From the NCBI RefSeq assembly GCF_041435215.1, contig NZ_CP108394.1:2790001-2854000 (forward strand): a DNA stretch of 64,000 nucleotides. Direction: 5' to 3'. Shown here piece after piece: positions 33,979 to 42,148 of the stretch (positions are counted from its first letter, which is position 1; every line of letters starts with the position of its first letter). This stretch comes from Streptomyces sp. NBC_01314 (GTDB lineage Bacteria; Actinomycetota; Actinomycetes; Streptomycetales; Streptomycetaceae). Under the pieces are notes generated by a model that was not told where the DNA came from, searched no databases, and worked only from the letters and a program-made list of their open reading frames with translations. The translations under genes were made by a program, and so were the position numbers.

Positions 33979-35433
33979 ATGGAGATCTTCTTCACCGACC
34001 CGGGAGCGCTGCAAGCGGCCGGGGTGAGCGATGCACAGAAGGCACTCGAACGGCACGGGTTGCATGCCGGTGCGCCGTTCATCGTCAGCGATGACGGCAG
34101 CTACGACGTCCAGCTCAACCGCTTCTTGTGGTCCCTGCCGACTCTCGGCGTGAGGTCGGCAAACTCCTGGCGGGCCTACGCTCTCGATCTGCTGACCTGG
34201 GGGCGGTTCCTCCAGGAACATCGCGGCAAGACCCTGTGGCACGCCGACCGTGACGACGTCACGGCCTTCCACCGGGCGCGGCGTGTCTCTCCCGACCCGA
34301 CACAGGTTGTCTCAGCCTCGACCTGGAACCGGGGCGTCGCGGCCTTGGACAAGTTCTACACATGGGCGGTGGACGAGGCCCTGATCGAGCGGACGCCGTT
34401 CAAGTACTACGAGAGCTCGCGGCGCACTGGCCCCGGGCAGCAGGTGCGAGTCCGCAACAACCATGCGGCTGAGAAGGCCGCCAAGCGCGGAAACGTGAAG
34501 TTCCTCTCCGTCGCCCGTTACGCGGCCTTCCGCGATGTCGGATTGCGCGGTCAGCTGCTGACCAGGGCCGCCGATTCGTCCTTCCGTGGCCGTAACGCGG
34601 AGCGGAACGTCGTCATGGCGGAGCTGCTGGTCACCACCGGCTTGCGTATCGAGGAGGCCGCGTCGCTCTGTTGGCCGGAACTCCCCTCTATGGACGACCA
34701 GAGCGGTATGAAGAGTGTCCCGTTCGACCTGGCTCCGCCGACCGCCAAACGGGACAAGGGACGCAGGATCCTGCTGCCGAACCGAGTCCTCCGTGCGGTG
34801 GTCGACTATGTGGAGATCGAGCGTTCCCTGATGCTCGACCGCTGGCACGCCCGAGGCTGCCCGCTGCCGGCCGGTGCGGTGCTCGGAAGTCAAGCCGACC
34901 GGCGGGGTGTGCGGATGCCCTCGAAGAACGGCCGGCTCCGAAAAGTTCCCTGGTCACATGTGCCGCCGGCGGTCCGCTCCCGGCTCTACCTCGTTGACGA
35001 GCAGGGCCATCCCGTCGGGCCGGCGTGCGTATGGCTGGGCCAGGAAGCTCGGCCTGTGTCCCTGTCGGCCTGGGAGTCCGTATTCGTGCGGGCCTCGGAG
35101 AGATGCCGTACGTACGAGATCGACGTCGCCGCCACCCCCCATGTGCTCAGGCACACCTTCGCCGTGCATCTACTGTCTGCGCTGATCCATGAACAGATCG
35201 GCTCGGTTGAGAGGCATGAGGTGGCCGACGGCGTATACCGCCGGATCATTGGCGACCCGCTCGATCACTTGCGCCGCCTGCTGGGGCACTCCTCGATCAC
35301 CACGACGTACATCTATCTCGACTGCACCGACCAGGCTCAGGCATTGATCGATGGTGCGGTGGACGCTTGGACGTCCGAGGTCGCGGACACAGCAACTCAG
35401 GTGTCGCAAACACAGGGAGCGAGCGCGTGGTAA
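33979..35433 (+). CDS. Tyrosine recombinase, first of three (TnpA-like)
   Basis: 484 residues; ATG 33979 has a CAGGGGG site and lies 52 bases inside the left end of the element. Core-binding helices fill about 45-170. The catalytic domain is intact: Arg I in TTGLRIEEAASL (about 213-224), the His-x-x-Arg box in TPHVLRHTFAVHLL, the third box LLGHSSITTTYIYL and the Tyr nucleophile in the latter. It should carry out strand exchange at the element ends. Its stop overlaps the start of the second recombinase by seven bases. Confidence 0.9.
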   Translation: MEIFFTDPGALQAAGVSDAQKALERHGLHAGAPFIVSDDGSYDVQLNRFLWSLPTLGVRSANSWRAYALDLLTWGRFLQEHRGKTLWHADRDDVTAFHRARRVSPDPTQVVSASTWNRGVAALDKFYTWAVDEALIERTPFKYYESSRRTGPGQQVRVRNNHAAEKAAKRGNVKFLSVARYAAFRDVGLRGQLLTRAADSSFRGRNAERNVVMAELLVTTGLRIEEAASLCWPELPSMDDQSGMKSVPFDLAPPTAKRDKGRRILLPNRVLRAVVDYVEIERSLMLDRWHARGCPLPAGAVLGSQADRRGVRMPSKNGRLRKVPWSHVPPAVRSRLYLVDEQGHPVGPACVWLGQEARPVSLSAWESVFVRASERCRTYEIDVAATPHVLRHTFAVHLLSALIHEQIGSVERHEVADGVYRRIIGDPLDHLRRLLGHSSITTTYIYLDCTDQAQALIDGAVDAWTSEVADTATQVSQTQGASAW

Positions 35434-37241
35434 CCCGGGGACGACGTCGGGCTCGGTTGAACGCACCCGTGCTCCAGACCGTTGACCAGCCTCCAACCAC
35501 GCTCGGACTCCTGAAAATCGAGGTCACGTTCCCGGACGACCGGAAGGCTGTCGTGGACTGGACCCACGAGCCGCAGCAGCGGTTGCTGCGCGCGCTGGGT
35601 GCCGAGCTGGCGGCGTCATGCACCGTAGGCCAGGGGACTGGTTCCCCACATACTCTCCGGAATCGCGCACGCTCTTGCCGGGAATGGGCGCGCTGGCTGG
35701 ACTCCACGGAAGGCGTGGGACTGCGAGTGGATGCTCTCCTCCCACATCACCTCGACGGGTTCGAGAGCCACCTTCGAGAGAGGCATCCGGAGTCCTCCAG
35801 GACGCCGTACTCACGTATCGCCGACATCGTCTGGATCTTGCGCCGCCTCAGCGACAAGAAACCCGGCGTTTCTGCAGCCATGCTCCGACGGCTCTCCCAT
35901 ACCTCTGCCGGTCCAGTGGGCTCGTACACGCCTCGTGACGCCTATTCACCGCATATCGTCGAGCAATTGCGCGCCGCTGCACGTTCCGATGTCGGCGATG
36001 CAGTTCGGCGCCTGACGCTTGACGGGCCGACACTCCTCGCTCAGGGGCAGGATCCACGGATAGCGGGTTGGGACTCCGACGCCAATGTGCTGTGGGAGAT
36101 CCACCGGAGCCAAGGAACATTCACCCGGCAGCAGCTGGCCCAACTGGTCGGCACCGCGCTGGCTGATGCGCATACTCCTGGCCGTCTCGCACCCTTGGTG
36201 TACCCGACCAGCCGCGACCTGTTCGCCCTGCTCCTTCTGTTCTGCCTCGAAAGCGGCATGGAGGTGGAAGCGGCCAGAGAGTTGACCTCCGACTGCTTGA
36301 AGAATCCCAACCGGGGCTATGTGCAGGTCGAATACCTCAAGCGGCGTCGGCATGGCCAGGAGTGGAACACGATGCGGGTGCGGGACGGCTCGCCCAACTC
36401 GCCCGGCGGGCTGCTGCGTTTGGCCCTGCGGATCACTGCCCCTGTCAGAGAGGCCACGGGCTCGTCGGCGCTGTGGCAGTTCCGGACGAAGGACGGGATT
36501 CTGTCCGCCGGCTTCAGCGCTGGATCTGCGTCAAGCGTGGCGCGGAGCTTCGTGTCGACACACCGGCTCACTGATGGGGGGAAACCCGTCGACTTGCGCC
36601 TTTCCCGGCTTCGCAAGACGTACAAAGCAGCGGTCTACAAGGTAACCGGCGGGAGGATGTCGGCGTTCGTGCAGGGGCATTCACCGGATGTCGCCGCAGC
36701 GCACTACGCGGACATCCCCTCATTGCGCAATCTGCACGAACAGGCCGTGGCAGACGGCCTGCAGGATGCGCTCGATGACGCCCAGGCTCCCGCGGTGCTG
36801 ACGCCAAAGGAGGAAGAGAGGCTCACGCAAAATCCTGCGGACGCATGGGAGTCACTCGGCGTTTCCGCCGAGGAGCTGCCGCCGCTTCTGTCCGGCGAAT
36901 CCGACCTGTGGTTGTCGTCCTGTCGCAGCTTCTTCGACTCGCCTTTCGGCATCAAGGGCAAGGCATGCCCCGTCTCCTTCTTCTCTTGTCTGGGGTGCAG
37001 CAACGCCGTGATCACCCGAAGGAAACTCCCAGCCATCCTGGCCTTCCTCAACCACATCGAGGCTGAACGGGCCAAGACGCCCGCAGCGGAGTGGGCAGCA
37101 CGCTTCGGCAAGGCTCACCATCAAATTCTGCAACTGATCGTCCCGAGGTTCAGCGAGGGCGACGTGCTGAACGCCAGGGCAATCGCCGAGTCTTCCGAGC
37201 CTCTGCTGTTCCTGCCCCGCAACCTGCTGGGAGGCCACTGA
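35427..37241 (+). CDS. Tyrosine recombinase-like protein, second of three, Arg I not conserved
   Basis: 604 residues from a GTG at 35427 that overlaps the first recombinase gene and follows a GGGAG site. The fold is recognisable, with the final His and Tyr in QGHSPDVAAAHYADI and the Arg of box II in LSRLRKTYKAAVY. At the position of the first catalytic Arg the sequence is ESGMEVEAAREL, where a Met-Glu stands instead of the usual Gly-Met/Leu-Arg, so it may be catalytically weak or an accessory subunit. The C-terminus has a cysteine group (CPVSFFSCLGCSNA) that may bind zinc. Equivalent in place and size to TnpB of Tn554. Confidence 0.82.
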   Translation: MVTRGRRRARLNAPVLQTVDQPPTTLGLLKIEVTFPDDRKAVVDWTHEPQQRLLRALGAELAASCTVGQGTGSPHTLRNRARSCREWARWLDSTEGVGLRVDALLPHHLDGFESHLRERHPESSRTPYSRIADIVWILRRLSDKKPGVSAAMLRRLSHTSAGPVGSYTPRDAYSPHIVEQLRAAARSDVGDAVRRLTLDGPTLLAQGQDPRIAGWDSDANVLWEIHRSQGTFTRQQLAQLVGTALADAHTPGRLAPLVYPTSRDLFALLLLFCLESGMEVEAARELTSDCLKNPNRGYVQVEYLKRRRHGQEWNTMRVRDGSPNSPGGLLRLALRITAPVREATGSSALWQFRTKDGILSAGFSAGSASSVARSFVSTHRLTDGGKPVDLRLSRLRKTYKAAVYKVTGGRMSAFVQGHSPDVAAAHYADIPSLRNLHEQAVADGLQDALDDAQAPAVLTPKEEERLTQNPADAWESLGVSAEELPPLLSGESDLWLSSCRSFFDSPFGIKGKACPVSFFSCLGCSNAVITRRKLPAILAFLNHIEAERAKTPAAEWAARFGKAHHQILQLIVPRFSEGDVLNARAIAESSEPLLFLPRNLLGGH

Positions 37242-39274
37242 TGCCCGCCCAGCCACTACCACTTGGCCATGGTGCCAACCGCCCTGCCGACACGACACCG
37301 GTTCTGTCCGGACGTCCTCTCGCCGCCGATCCATCCCTCATGCCGCAATTCGGGGACCGTTTCTGGAATCTCGCGGTCGCTGGGCACGCGGGGAACCGCT
37401 ACGCCAGCGAGTTCTTCATCGACTTCGAGTCACTCGGTGATGCCACCCGGCGCGAGGCCGCTCGCGAGTTTCTCTTCTGGAGACTCAACACACACCCGGT
37501 GCGTGGTGCGCTTCCTTCCATCTCGACAGTGGCGGCGGAGTGGTGGAATCTGCGGTGCTTCTTCCGGTTCCTCGACACCGAGCACGCTGGGATTCGCCTG
37601 GACACCGTGACACAGCCGGTTCTCGATTCCTATCTGCTTCACTGCCACGGCGAAGAACTGATGCCGAGCAGTCTGCGCCATCGCCTCCAGGTCATCCCAC
37701 GCCTCCACCTCGCGGCAGAGGCCATGCCATCGGACGCTTTGGAGATCAATCCGTGGAACGGCCGCCCTCTCTCCCGCGTCATCGGCGGCCAGGCGGCGAG
37801 TAGACACGAGAACCAGACTCCCCGGATCCCGCCCAGGGTCATTGCCCCGCTGGTACAGGCCGCCCTGTTCTACGTACGTACCGCAGCACCGGACATCATC
37901 AGTGCGCGCGCCGAATTGACGGAACTGCAGGCCTCTGTCAGCGAGATCCACGGGCTGTCCCTCGCACGGCTGGACCGCTATCTCGACAGTCTTGCGGCAG
38001 GTGGGCGCGGGGTCCCGGTTCTGGACGGCACCGGTCTCCAACCGCACCTGGCCGGTTCACCCGCCTACACGTACATCATGCGCAAGTCGGGGGCGGGGCG
38101 GGATGTAGCCGGCGGCTCCTACGATGACCACATCGTCAGGGCACTGGAGCGGCTCGGACCTGAGCCTGGCGGCATGGACACACCCATCACTCCGCATCCG
38201 CAGACCGGACGCCCCTGGCGGGACAGGTTCAGTCCTCCCGCAGTCCCCCATGAGGAACGGCTCCTACGAGCCGCCTGCTACATCCTCATCGCATATCTGT
38301 CGGGAATGCGCGACTCAGAGGTCAAGGAACTCCGAGACGGCTGCCACTTCACCGAACGGAGTACGGACGGCGTCGTCGTCAGGCACAAGGTGCAATCGCA
38401 ACTCGTCAAGGGCGGGCGAGGGGCGCCGGAGAGCTGGGTGGTCATCGAGCCCGTCGCCCAGGCCATCGAAGTCCTGGAATGTCTGCCCCACCGTGACCTG
38501 CTGTTCTGCCGACCAGTCGCTGGTCGCCCGTACTCGACGATCTCCGCCAACCGGATGAATGAGAACCTCAACGCGTTCCGGGCACACTGCGCGGACATCG
38601 GCTTTCCAGTACCCGATGTCGACGGAGAGCCGTGGAATCTCACAACGCGCCAGTTCCGCAGAACCGTGGCATGGCACATCGCTCACCGTCCGTACGGAAC
38701 CGTCGCGGGGATGGTCCAGTACAAGCACCTCTCCGTGGCCATGTTCGAGGGCTACGCAGGGACTTCGCCCTCCGGTTTCCGCGCGGAAGTCGCCGCCGAA
38801 GAGGCCCTGGCCCGCTTGGCCGACATCGTGGAACGCTACGACGACTTCAAGGCCGGGGTGCGCTCAACCGCTCCAGGGGGTGCACGGACCGACAACGAGT
38901 TTGCCCGCGTGCAGGAGGATTTGCAGGACTTTCCCGGCAGGGTGGTCGATGAGCGCCGCCTCCACGCCATGCTCAAGACCTCAGCGCACACTCTCCACGT
39001 CGGGACTCTGAACGACTGCTACTACCAACCTGAAACCGCCCTGTGCCGAACCGCAGGCACCGAGGACCGGCCCTTCCTCAACAACTGCCGTCCCGAGCGC
39101 TGCGGGAACTCGACCATCACGATCCGGCACCGCCCAGGATGGGAAGCGGCGCGCAGCGACACCGAGCGGGCGTTGGCCTTCGTCGGACTCTCCGACCTCC
39201 AGCGCACGGCTCTGCGAGGGCACACGAGCGACATCATCAGAGTGATCGAGGGAATCGACCGTGCCCACAGCTGA
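37241..39274 (+). CDS. Tyrosine recombinase, third of three
   Basis: 677 residues; starts in a TGATG overlap with the second recombinase gene. Catalytic domain with Arg I in LSGMRDSEVKEL, box II TTRQFRRTVAWHIA (Arg in place of the usual His) and box III YKHLSVAMFEGYAG with the Tyr. A C-terminal cysteine group (CYYQPETALC then NNCRPERCGNS) suggests a zinc knuckle like that of the second protein. Probably acts with the other two in a shared synaptic complex. The stop lies 14 bases inside the next gene. Confidence 0.86.
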   Translation: MPAQPLPLGHGANRPADTTPVLSGRPLAADPSLMPQFGDRFWNLAVAGHAGNRYASEFFIDFESLGDATRREAAREFLFWRLNTHPVRGALPSISTVAAEWWNLRCFFRFLDTEHAGIRLDTVTQPVLDSYLLHCHGEELMPSSLRHRLQVIPRLHLAAEAMPSDALEINPWNGRPLSRVIGGQAASRHENQTPRIPPRVIAPLVQAALFYVRTAAPDIISARAELTELQASVSEIHGLSLARLDRYLDSLAAGGRGVPVLDGTGLQPHLAGSPAYTYIMRKSGAGRDVAGGSYDDHIVRALERLGPEPGGMDTPITPHPQTGRPWRDRFSPPAVPHEERLLRAACYILIAYLSGMRDSEVKELRDGCHFTERSTDGVVVRHKVQSQLVKGGRGAPESWVVIEPVAQAIEVLECLPHRDLLFCRPVAGRPYSTISANRMNENLNAFRAHCADIGFPVPDVDGEPWNLTTRQFRRTVAWHIAHRPYGTVAGMVQYKHLSVAMFEGYAGTSPSGFRAEVAAEEALARLADIVERYDDFKAGVRSTAPGGARTDNEFARVQEDLQDFPGRVVDERRLHAMLKTSAHTLHVGTLNDCYYQPETALCRTAGTEDRPFLNNCRPERCGNSTITIRHRPGWEAARSDTERALAFVGLSDLQRTALRGHTSDIIRVIEGIDRAHS

Positions 39275-39668
39275 ACCCATCGAAGCAGCCCTCAAAGCGG
39301 CGTCCGAGCGTCTGCTCCGCGGAGAGCCCACCCGTAGTGACGGTTCCCTCACCGTCGCCTCACTCGCCGTTGAAGCCGACGTCAGCAGAGCCAGCGCCTA
39401 CCGCTACCCCCAGGTTCTGGCGGAGTTCAGAAACCTCGTAGCAGAACGAGAAGACGCAGCCGCACCCTCAGCGTCCCTCCGGCAGGAGGTCCAATCTCTG
39501 AAAGCAGCCGAGCGTGGCCTTCGCCAAGAGCACGCGCGCGAGGTGCGGGAGCTCCGGTCCTCCATCAACGTCCTCGCACAGCAGGTTCAGTTCCTCACAC
39601 TCGAGAACCAGCGTCTCTCCAAGGCAACTGAGCGAAGCGATCGCGTCACTCGCATCGATCGCCGCTGA
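39261..39668 (+). CDS. Small coiled-coil transposition protein (TnpC/DUF6262-like)
   Basis: 135 residues from a GTG inside the end of the third recombinase gene. An N-terminal helix-turn-helix-like part (SLTVASLAVEADVSRASAYR, about 29-48) resembles a TetR-type DNA-binding motif, and residues 65-125 form a long charged coiled coil. This matches TnpC of Tn554 and the DUF6262 proteins found after recombinase pairs in actinobacteria. TnpC stimulates but is not essential for Tn554 transposition; here it may bind the subterminal repeats. Confidence 0.78.
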   Translation: MPTAEPIEAALKAASERLLRGEPTRSDGSLTVASLAVEADVSRASAYRYPQVLAEFRNLVAEREDAAAPSASLRQEVQSLKAAERGLRQEHAREVRELRSSINVLAQQVQFLTLENQRLSKATERSDRVTRIDRR

Positions 39669-39832
39669 TCGAAGCGACCTGATGCGACCTGATGCGGCAC
39701 GGTATCCCGCTTGCAGAAGGTGATCCCGCTCGCCATCCTCAAAGGCGGCGATGCGCCGGCCCATCCCGCCCTACGCTCCCGATCACGAGATCGACCGATG
39801 AGTGAGCATCGTCAACAACCACGGGGAGCAAC
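39669..39832 (+). other. Gap between recombinase operon and S1 gene
   Basis: 164 bases without a gene. Contains a short direct repeat CGACCTGATG at about 39676-39695 and a GGGGAG ribosome binding site at 39823-39828 for the S1 protein, which therefore probably has its own promoter. Confidence 0.35.
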
Positions 39833-41332
39833 GTGCCGCCTTTCGTCTACCGGATCACCAAGTACGACCCTGCCGACCGCGACGAGCACGGCGGCTACAT
39901 CGGCGCTGAGGACTCGACCAGCGACCACGGGCCGGTCGAGGCTGCATATCTGCAAGCGATTGCCGCCTTCGCCGAGGACACCGACATCGGCCATCTGGCC
40001 ATTCGTGAGCCGGGGATCTCCGGCCTTGCCCACTTCGGCCTGGAGCCGGCGATCGACGGCCACGGTCTTGCCGGGCTCTTCCCACCCGACCTCAGCGGGT
40101 TCCACGACGGTGCGGAGGTGCCCGTCTCCCTCGGCCTGGAGCTGGTCAGGGTCATGCTCCGCGACAACGGTGCCTGGTGCCGTCTGGCGGTGGAGGGCAG
40201 GTTCACCGTGCAGGTCGGTTGGGACCAGTACGTCTACGTCAGCAGCGACAAGCCCTGCCAGCGCGCCTTTGCCCGCACCCGGGCTCTCGGTCTCTTCCCG
40301 GAGCGGCTGGAGGCCTCGCCCTACGACGCGGACGTCGACGAGCCCGGCGTGCAGCGGCCCGCCGACGAGGACTTCTGGGCCCGTCTGCGCTGGTCCATCG
40401 CCATGCGGCACGCAGCGATATTGGAGGAGGGGTACCTCCACAATGCCTCCCGCTGGCATCGCCTCACTGATGGGAACCTCGATGCGGTACGCGCCCGACT
40501 CACCCCTCGCGCCCAGTTGACCGTCTGGCCGGACCTGTCCACCGATGTCGACGCGGTCCTCGCCTCGCTTCCCGACGAAGGTCCGGTTGAGTTCGTATGG
40601 GAGGACGAGAACGGGGCTATCTCCAGCACGATGGCCGACGAGTCCGAGTACAGGGAACTGGCCGCCCGGGTGGCAGGCGCCCGTGCCGCTACGGCCCTGT
40701 CCTTGACCCTCGACGAACGCCACCCGCTGTTCACCGCGGTCCTGCCCGACAGCGACGGCGTCCTGCGCGCGCTGTGGAGGACCGAGCCGACGCCGAGCGA
40801 CCGGAACTGGGCCTTCCTTAAGACTCTCCACCGTGGGCAGATCTGCACGGGCACGGTCACGGAGATCGCCAGCTTCGGTGTGACCTTCGTGGACATCGGC
40901 GGCTTCACCGCGATGATCAACATTCCGGAGCTGTCCTGGCGGCGCATCAATCACCCCTCCGACATCGTCAGTGTCGGCCAGAGGGTCTCGGCCGAGATCC
41001 TCGGCGTCGACCTGGTGAGCGAGCGCGTGTCACTGTCTCTGAAGGCATTGCAAGAGGACCCGATGCCGCAGTTCCTACAGCAGGTCGGCCAGATCACGAA
41101 CGGCGTGGTGACCAAACTCGTACCGGTCGGCGCCTTCGTCCGTATCGAGGACAGAGAGGACGGCCTCGAAGGCCTGGTGCACCTCACCGAGCTGGCCGAA
41201 GTACACGTGGACCGACCCGAGGACGTGGTCCAGGTCGGAGACACCCTCACCGTGAAGATTGTGGACGTCGACCTTCCACGGCGCCGGATCACCCTCTCCC
41301 ACCTGCAGGCTCTCGCCCCCAGAGAGCGCTGA
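39833..41332 (+). CDS. Element-borne S1-domain RNA-binding protein
   Basis: 499 residues from GTG 39833. The N-terminal 270 residues form a domain I know only from Streptomyces S1-like proteins (opening PPFVYRITKYDPADRDEHGG); no enzyme motif is visible in it. Two S1 RNA-binding domains follow: about 335-400 (GQICTGTVTEIASFGVTFVD) and 410-490 (GQITNGVVTKLVPVGAFVRI). Ribosomal S1 has six such repeats, so this is not the housekeeping protein. It lies inside the mobile element and is convergent with the exonuclease, ten bases away. Possible roles include translation of element genes, RNA decay with the exonuclease, or defence; none is proven. Confidence 0.85.
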   Translation: MPPFVYRITKYDPADRDEHGGYIGAEDSTSDHGPVEAAYLQAIAAFAEDTDIGHLAIREPGISGLAHFGLEPAIDGHGLAGLFPPDLSGFHDGAEVPVSLGLELVRVMLRDNGAWCRLAVEGRFTVQVGWDQYVYVSSDKPCQRAFARTRALGLFPERLEASPYDADVDEPGVQRPADEDFWARLRWSIAMRHAAILEEGYLHNASRWHRLTDGNLDAVRARLTPRAQLTVWPDLSTDVDAVLASLPDEGPVEFVWEDENGAISSTMADESEYRELAARVAGARAATALSLTLDERHPLFTAVLPDSDGVLRALWRTEPTPSDRNWAFLKTLHRGQICTGTVTEIASFGVTFVDIGGFTAMINIPELSWRRINHPSDIVSVGQRVSAEILGVDLVSERVSLSLKALQEDPMPQFLQQVGQITNGVVTKLVPVGAFVRIEDREDGLEGLVHLTELAEVHVDRPEDVVQVGDTLTVKIVDVDLPRRRITLSHLQALAPRER

Positions 41333-41341
41333 CCAGCGCGG

Positions 41342-42055
41342 TCATCGCCGCCGGGGAATGAGCGGCCAGGCCGGCTCGACGACTGCCGTCGGATCCGCGG
41401 TGCGCCGCAGGTACGCCTGCAAAGAGACCGACTGCTCAGCCGCCGCCCGCACCTGAAGGTCATGCAGATCCACCAAGGGCATCACCCCGACGGGCTGGTG
41501 CTTCTCACCCATGCGCCGCACCACCCGGGCGGCAGCCACGGCGTCCGCCCTCGCATCATGGGCGTCATCGAGCGACACCCCGTAGTGAGCACACAACGCG
41601 TGGAGGGCTCGCTTGCCCTTCCGGTACTTGTCGACGTGCTTGTCGATCACCAGCGGATCGATGACGGGCGAAGGCACACTGCCCAGCCGCCCGCTGATCG
41701 ACTCGACCTCGTGCCGCCGGCACTCACGGTCAAGCAGTGACAGGTCGTAGCGTGCGTTCATCACCACCAGAGGCGTCCCGGAACGCAGCCCATCGGCGAC
41801 TGTCCGCGTGATCTCCTCGATAGCGGAAGCAGCCGGTACCCCGTGCTCGCGGGCATGTTCCGTGGAGATGCCATGGATCGCCGACGCCTGCTCGGGTATC
41901 GCCACCCCGGGATTCAGCAGCCAGGTCCGTTCAGCCGAGACAGCCCCGGCCGAATCCAGGCGCACGACCGCTGCCGTCACGATGCGGTCGGTCTCGACGT
42001 CGGTGCCCGTGGTCTCCAGGTCGAAGGCCATCAATGGCCCAGTGATCCAGCTCAT
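41342..42055 (-). CDS. Element-borne 3'-5' exonuclease (DEDDh), replacement for the interrupted host gene
   Basis: 237 residues, DnaQ-like. ExoI Asp12/Glu14 in FDLETTG, ExoII Asp in MNARYDLSLL, ExoIII His and Asp in HDARADAVAAAR are intact. It aligns end to end with the split host enzyme (240 residues when rejoined), including the VIDPLVIDKHVDKYRKGKR block and the C-terminal AWPL. The ATG at 42055 forms TGATG with the stop of the host N-terminal fragment and has a GGGGG site just before, so it can be translated from the host messenger. At the insertion point it reads Ala-Arg-Tyr instead of Ala-Ala-Phe and lacks the AAGGCC core. Confidence 0.9.
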   Translation of the reverse strand: MSWITGPLMAFDLETTGTDVETDRIVTAAVVRLDSAGAVSAERTWLLNPGVAIPEQASAIHGISTEHAREHGVPAASAIEEITRTVADGLRSGTPLVVMNARYDLSLLDRECRRHEVESISGRLGSVPSPVIDPLVIDKHVDKYRKGKRALHALCAHYGVSLDDAHDARADAVAAARVVRRMGEKHQPVGVMPLVDLHDLQVRAAAEQSVSLQAYLRRTADPTAVVEPAWPLIPRRR

Positions 42056-42130
42056 CACACGGCCCCCGTTCCAGCGTGGGCTGCCGGAACGCACCGCGCT
42101 GCAGCATGAGACACCCGAGACACGGCTGGA

Positions 42131-42142
42131 GTGCGTGGATAA
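42131..42142 (-). repeat. Right terminal inverted repeat
   Basis: GTGCGTGGATAA, exact inverse of the left end at 33915-33926. Inward lie GAGACACGG and a second GAGACAC (about 42106-42124), matching one copy at the left end. Confidence 0.88.
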
Positions 42143-42148
42143 AAGGCC
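42143..42148. repeat. Target core repeat, right copy (AAGGCC)
   Basis: Right copy of the 6-bp flank; identical and in the same orientation as 33909-33914. Confidence 0.85.

Larger units (their letters stand above)
33915..42142 (+). mobile_element. 8.2-kb Tn554-like element with recombinase trio and replacement exonuclease
   Basis: Borders are set by the split exonuclease gene, by 12-bp perfect terminal inverted repeats (33915-33926 and 42131-42142) and by AAGGCC repeats just outside. Contents: three tyrosine recombinases and a small coiled-coil protein in one overlapping operon (33979-39668), an S1-domain protein, and on the opposite strand a full-length exonuclease homologous to the interrupted gene. 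The set resembles Tn554 (tnpA, tnpB, tnpC) with one more recombinase, or a recombinase-in-trio element with cargo. Its coding regions are somewhat less GC-extreme than the flanks. Name and exact family are inference; the insertion itself is directly visible. Confidence 0.88.

Noticed and set aside
39833..41332. Housekeeping ribosomal protein S1
   Set aside because: Only two S1 repeats plus an unrelated N-terminal domain, and located inside a mobile element.
33915..42142. Integrated plasmid or prophage
   Set aside because: No replication, partition, transfer, capsid or lysis gene; only recombinases, a small coiled-coil protein and two cargo genes.
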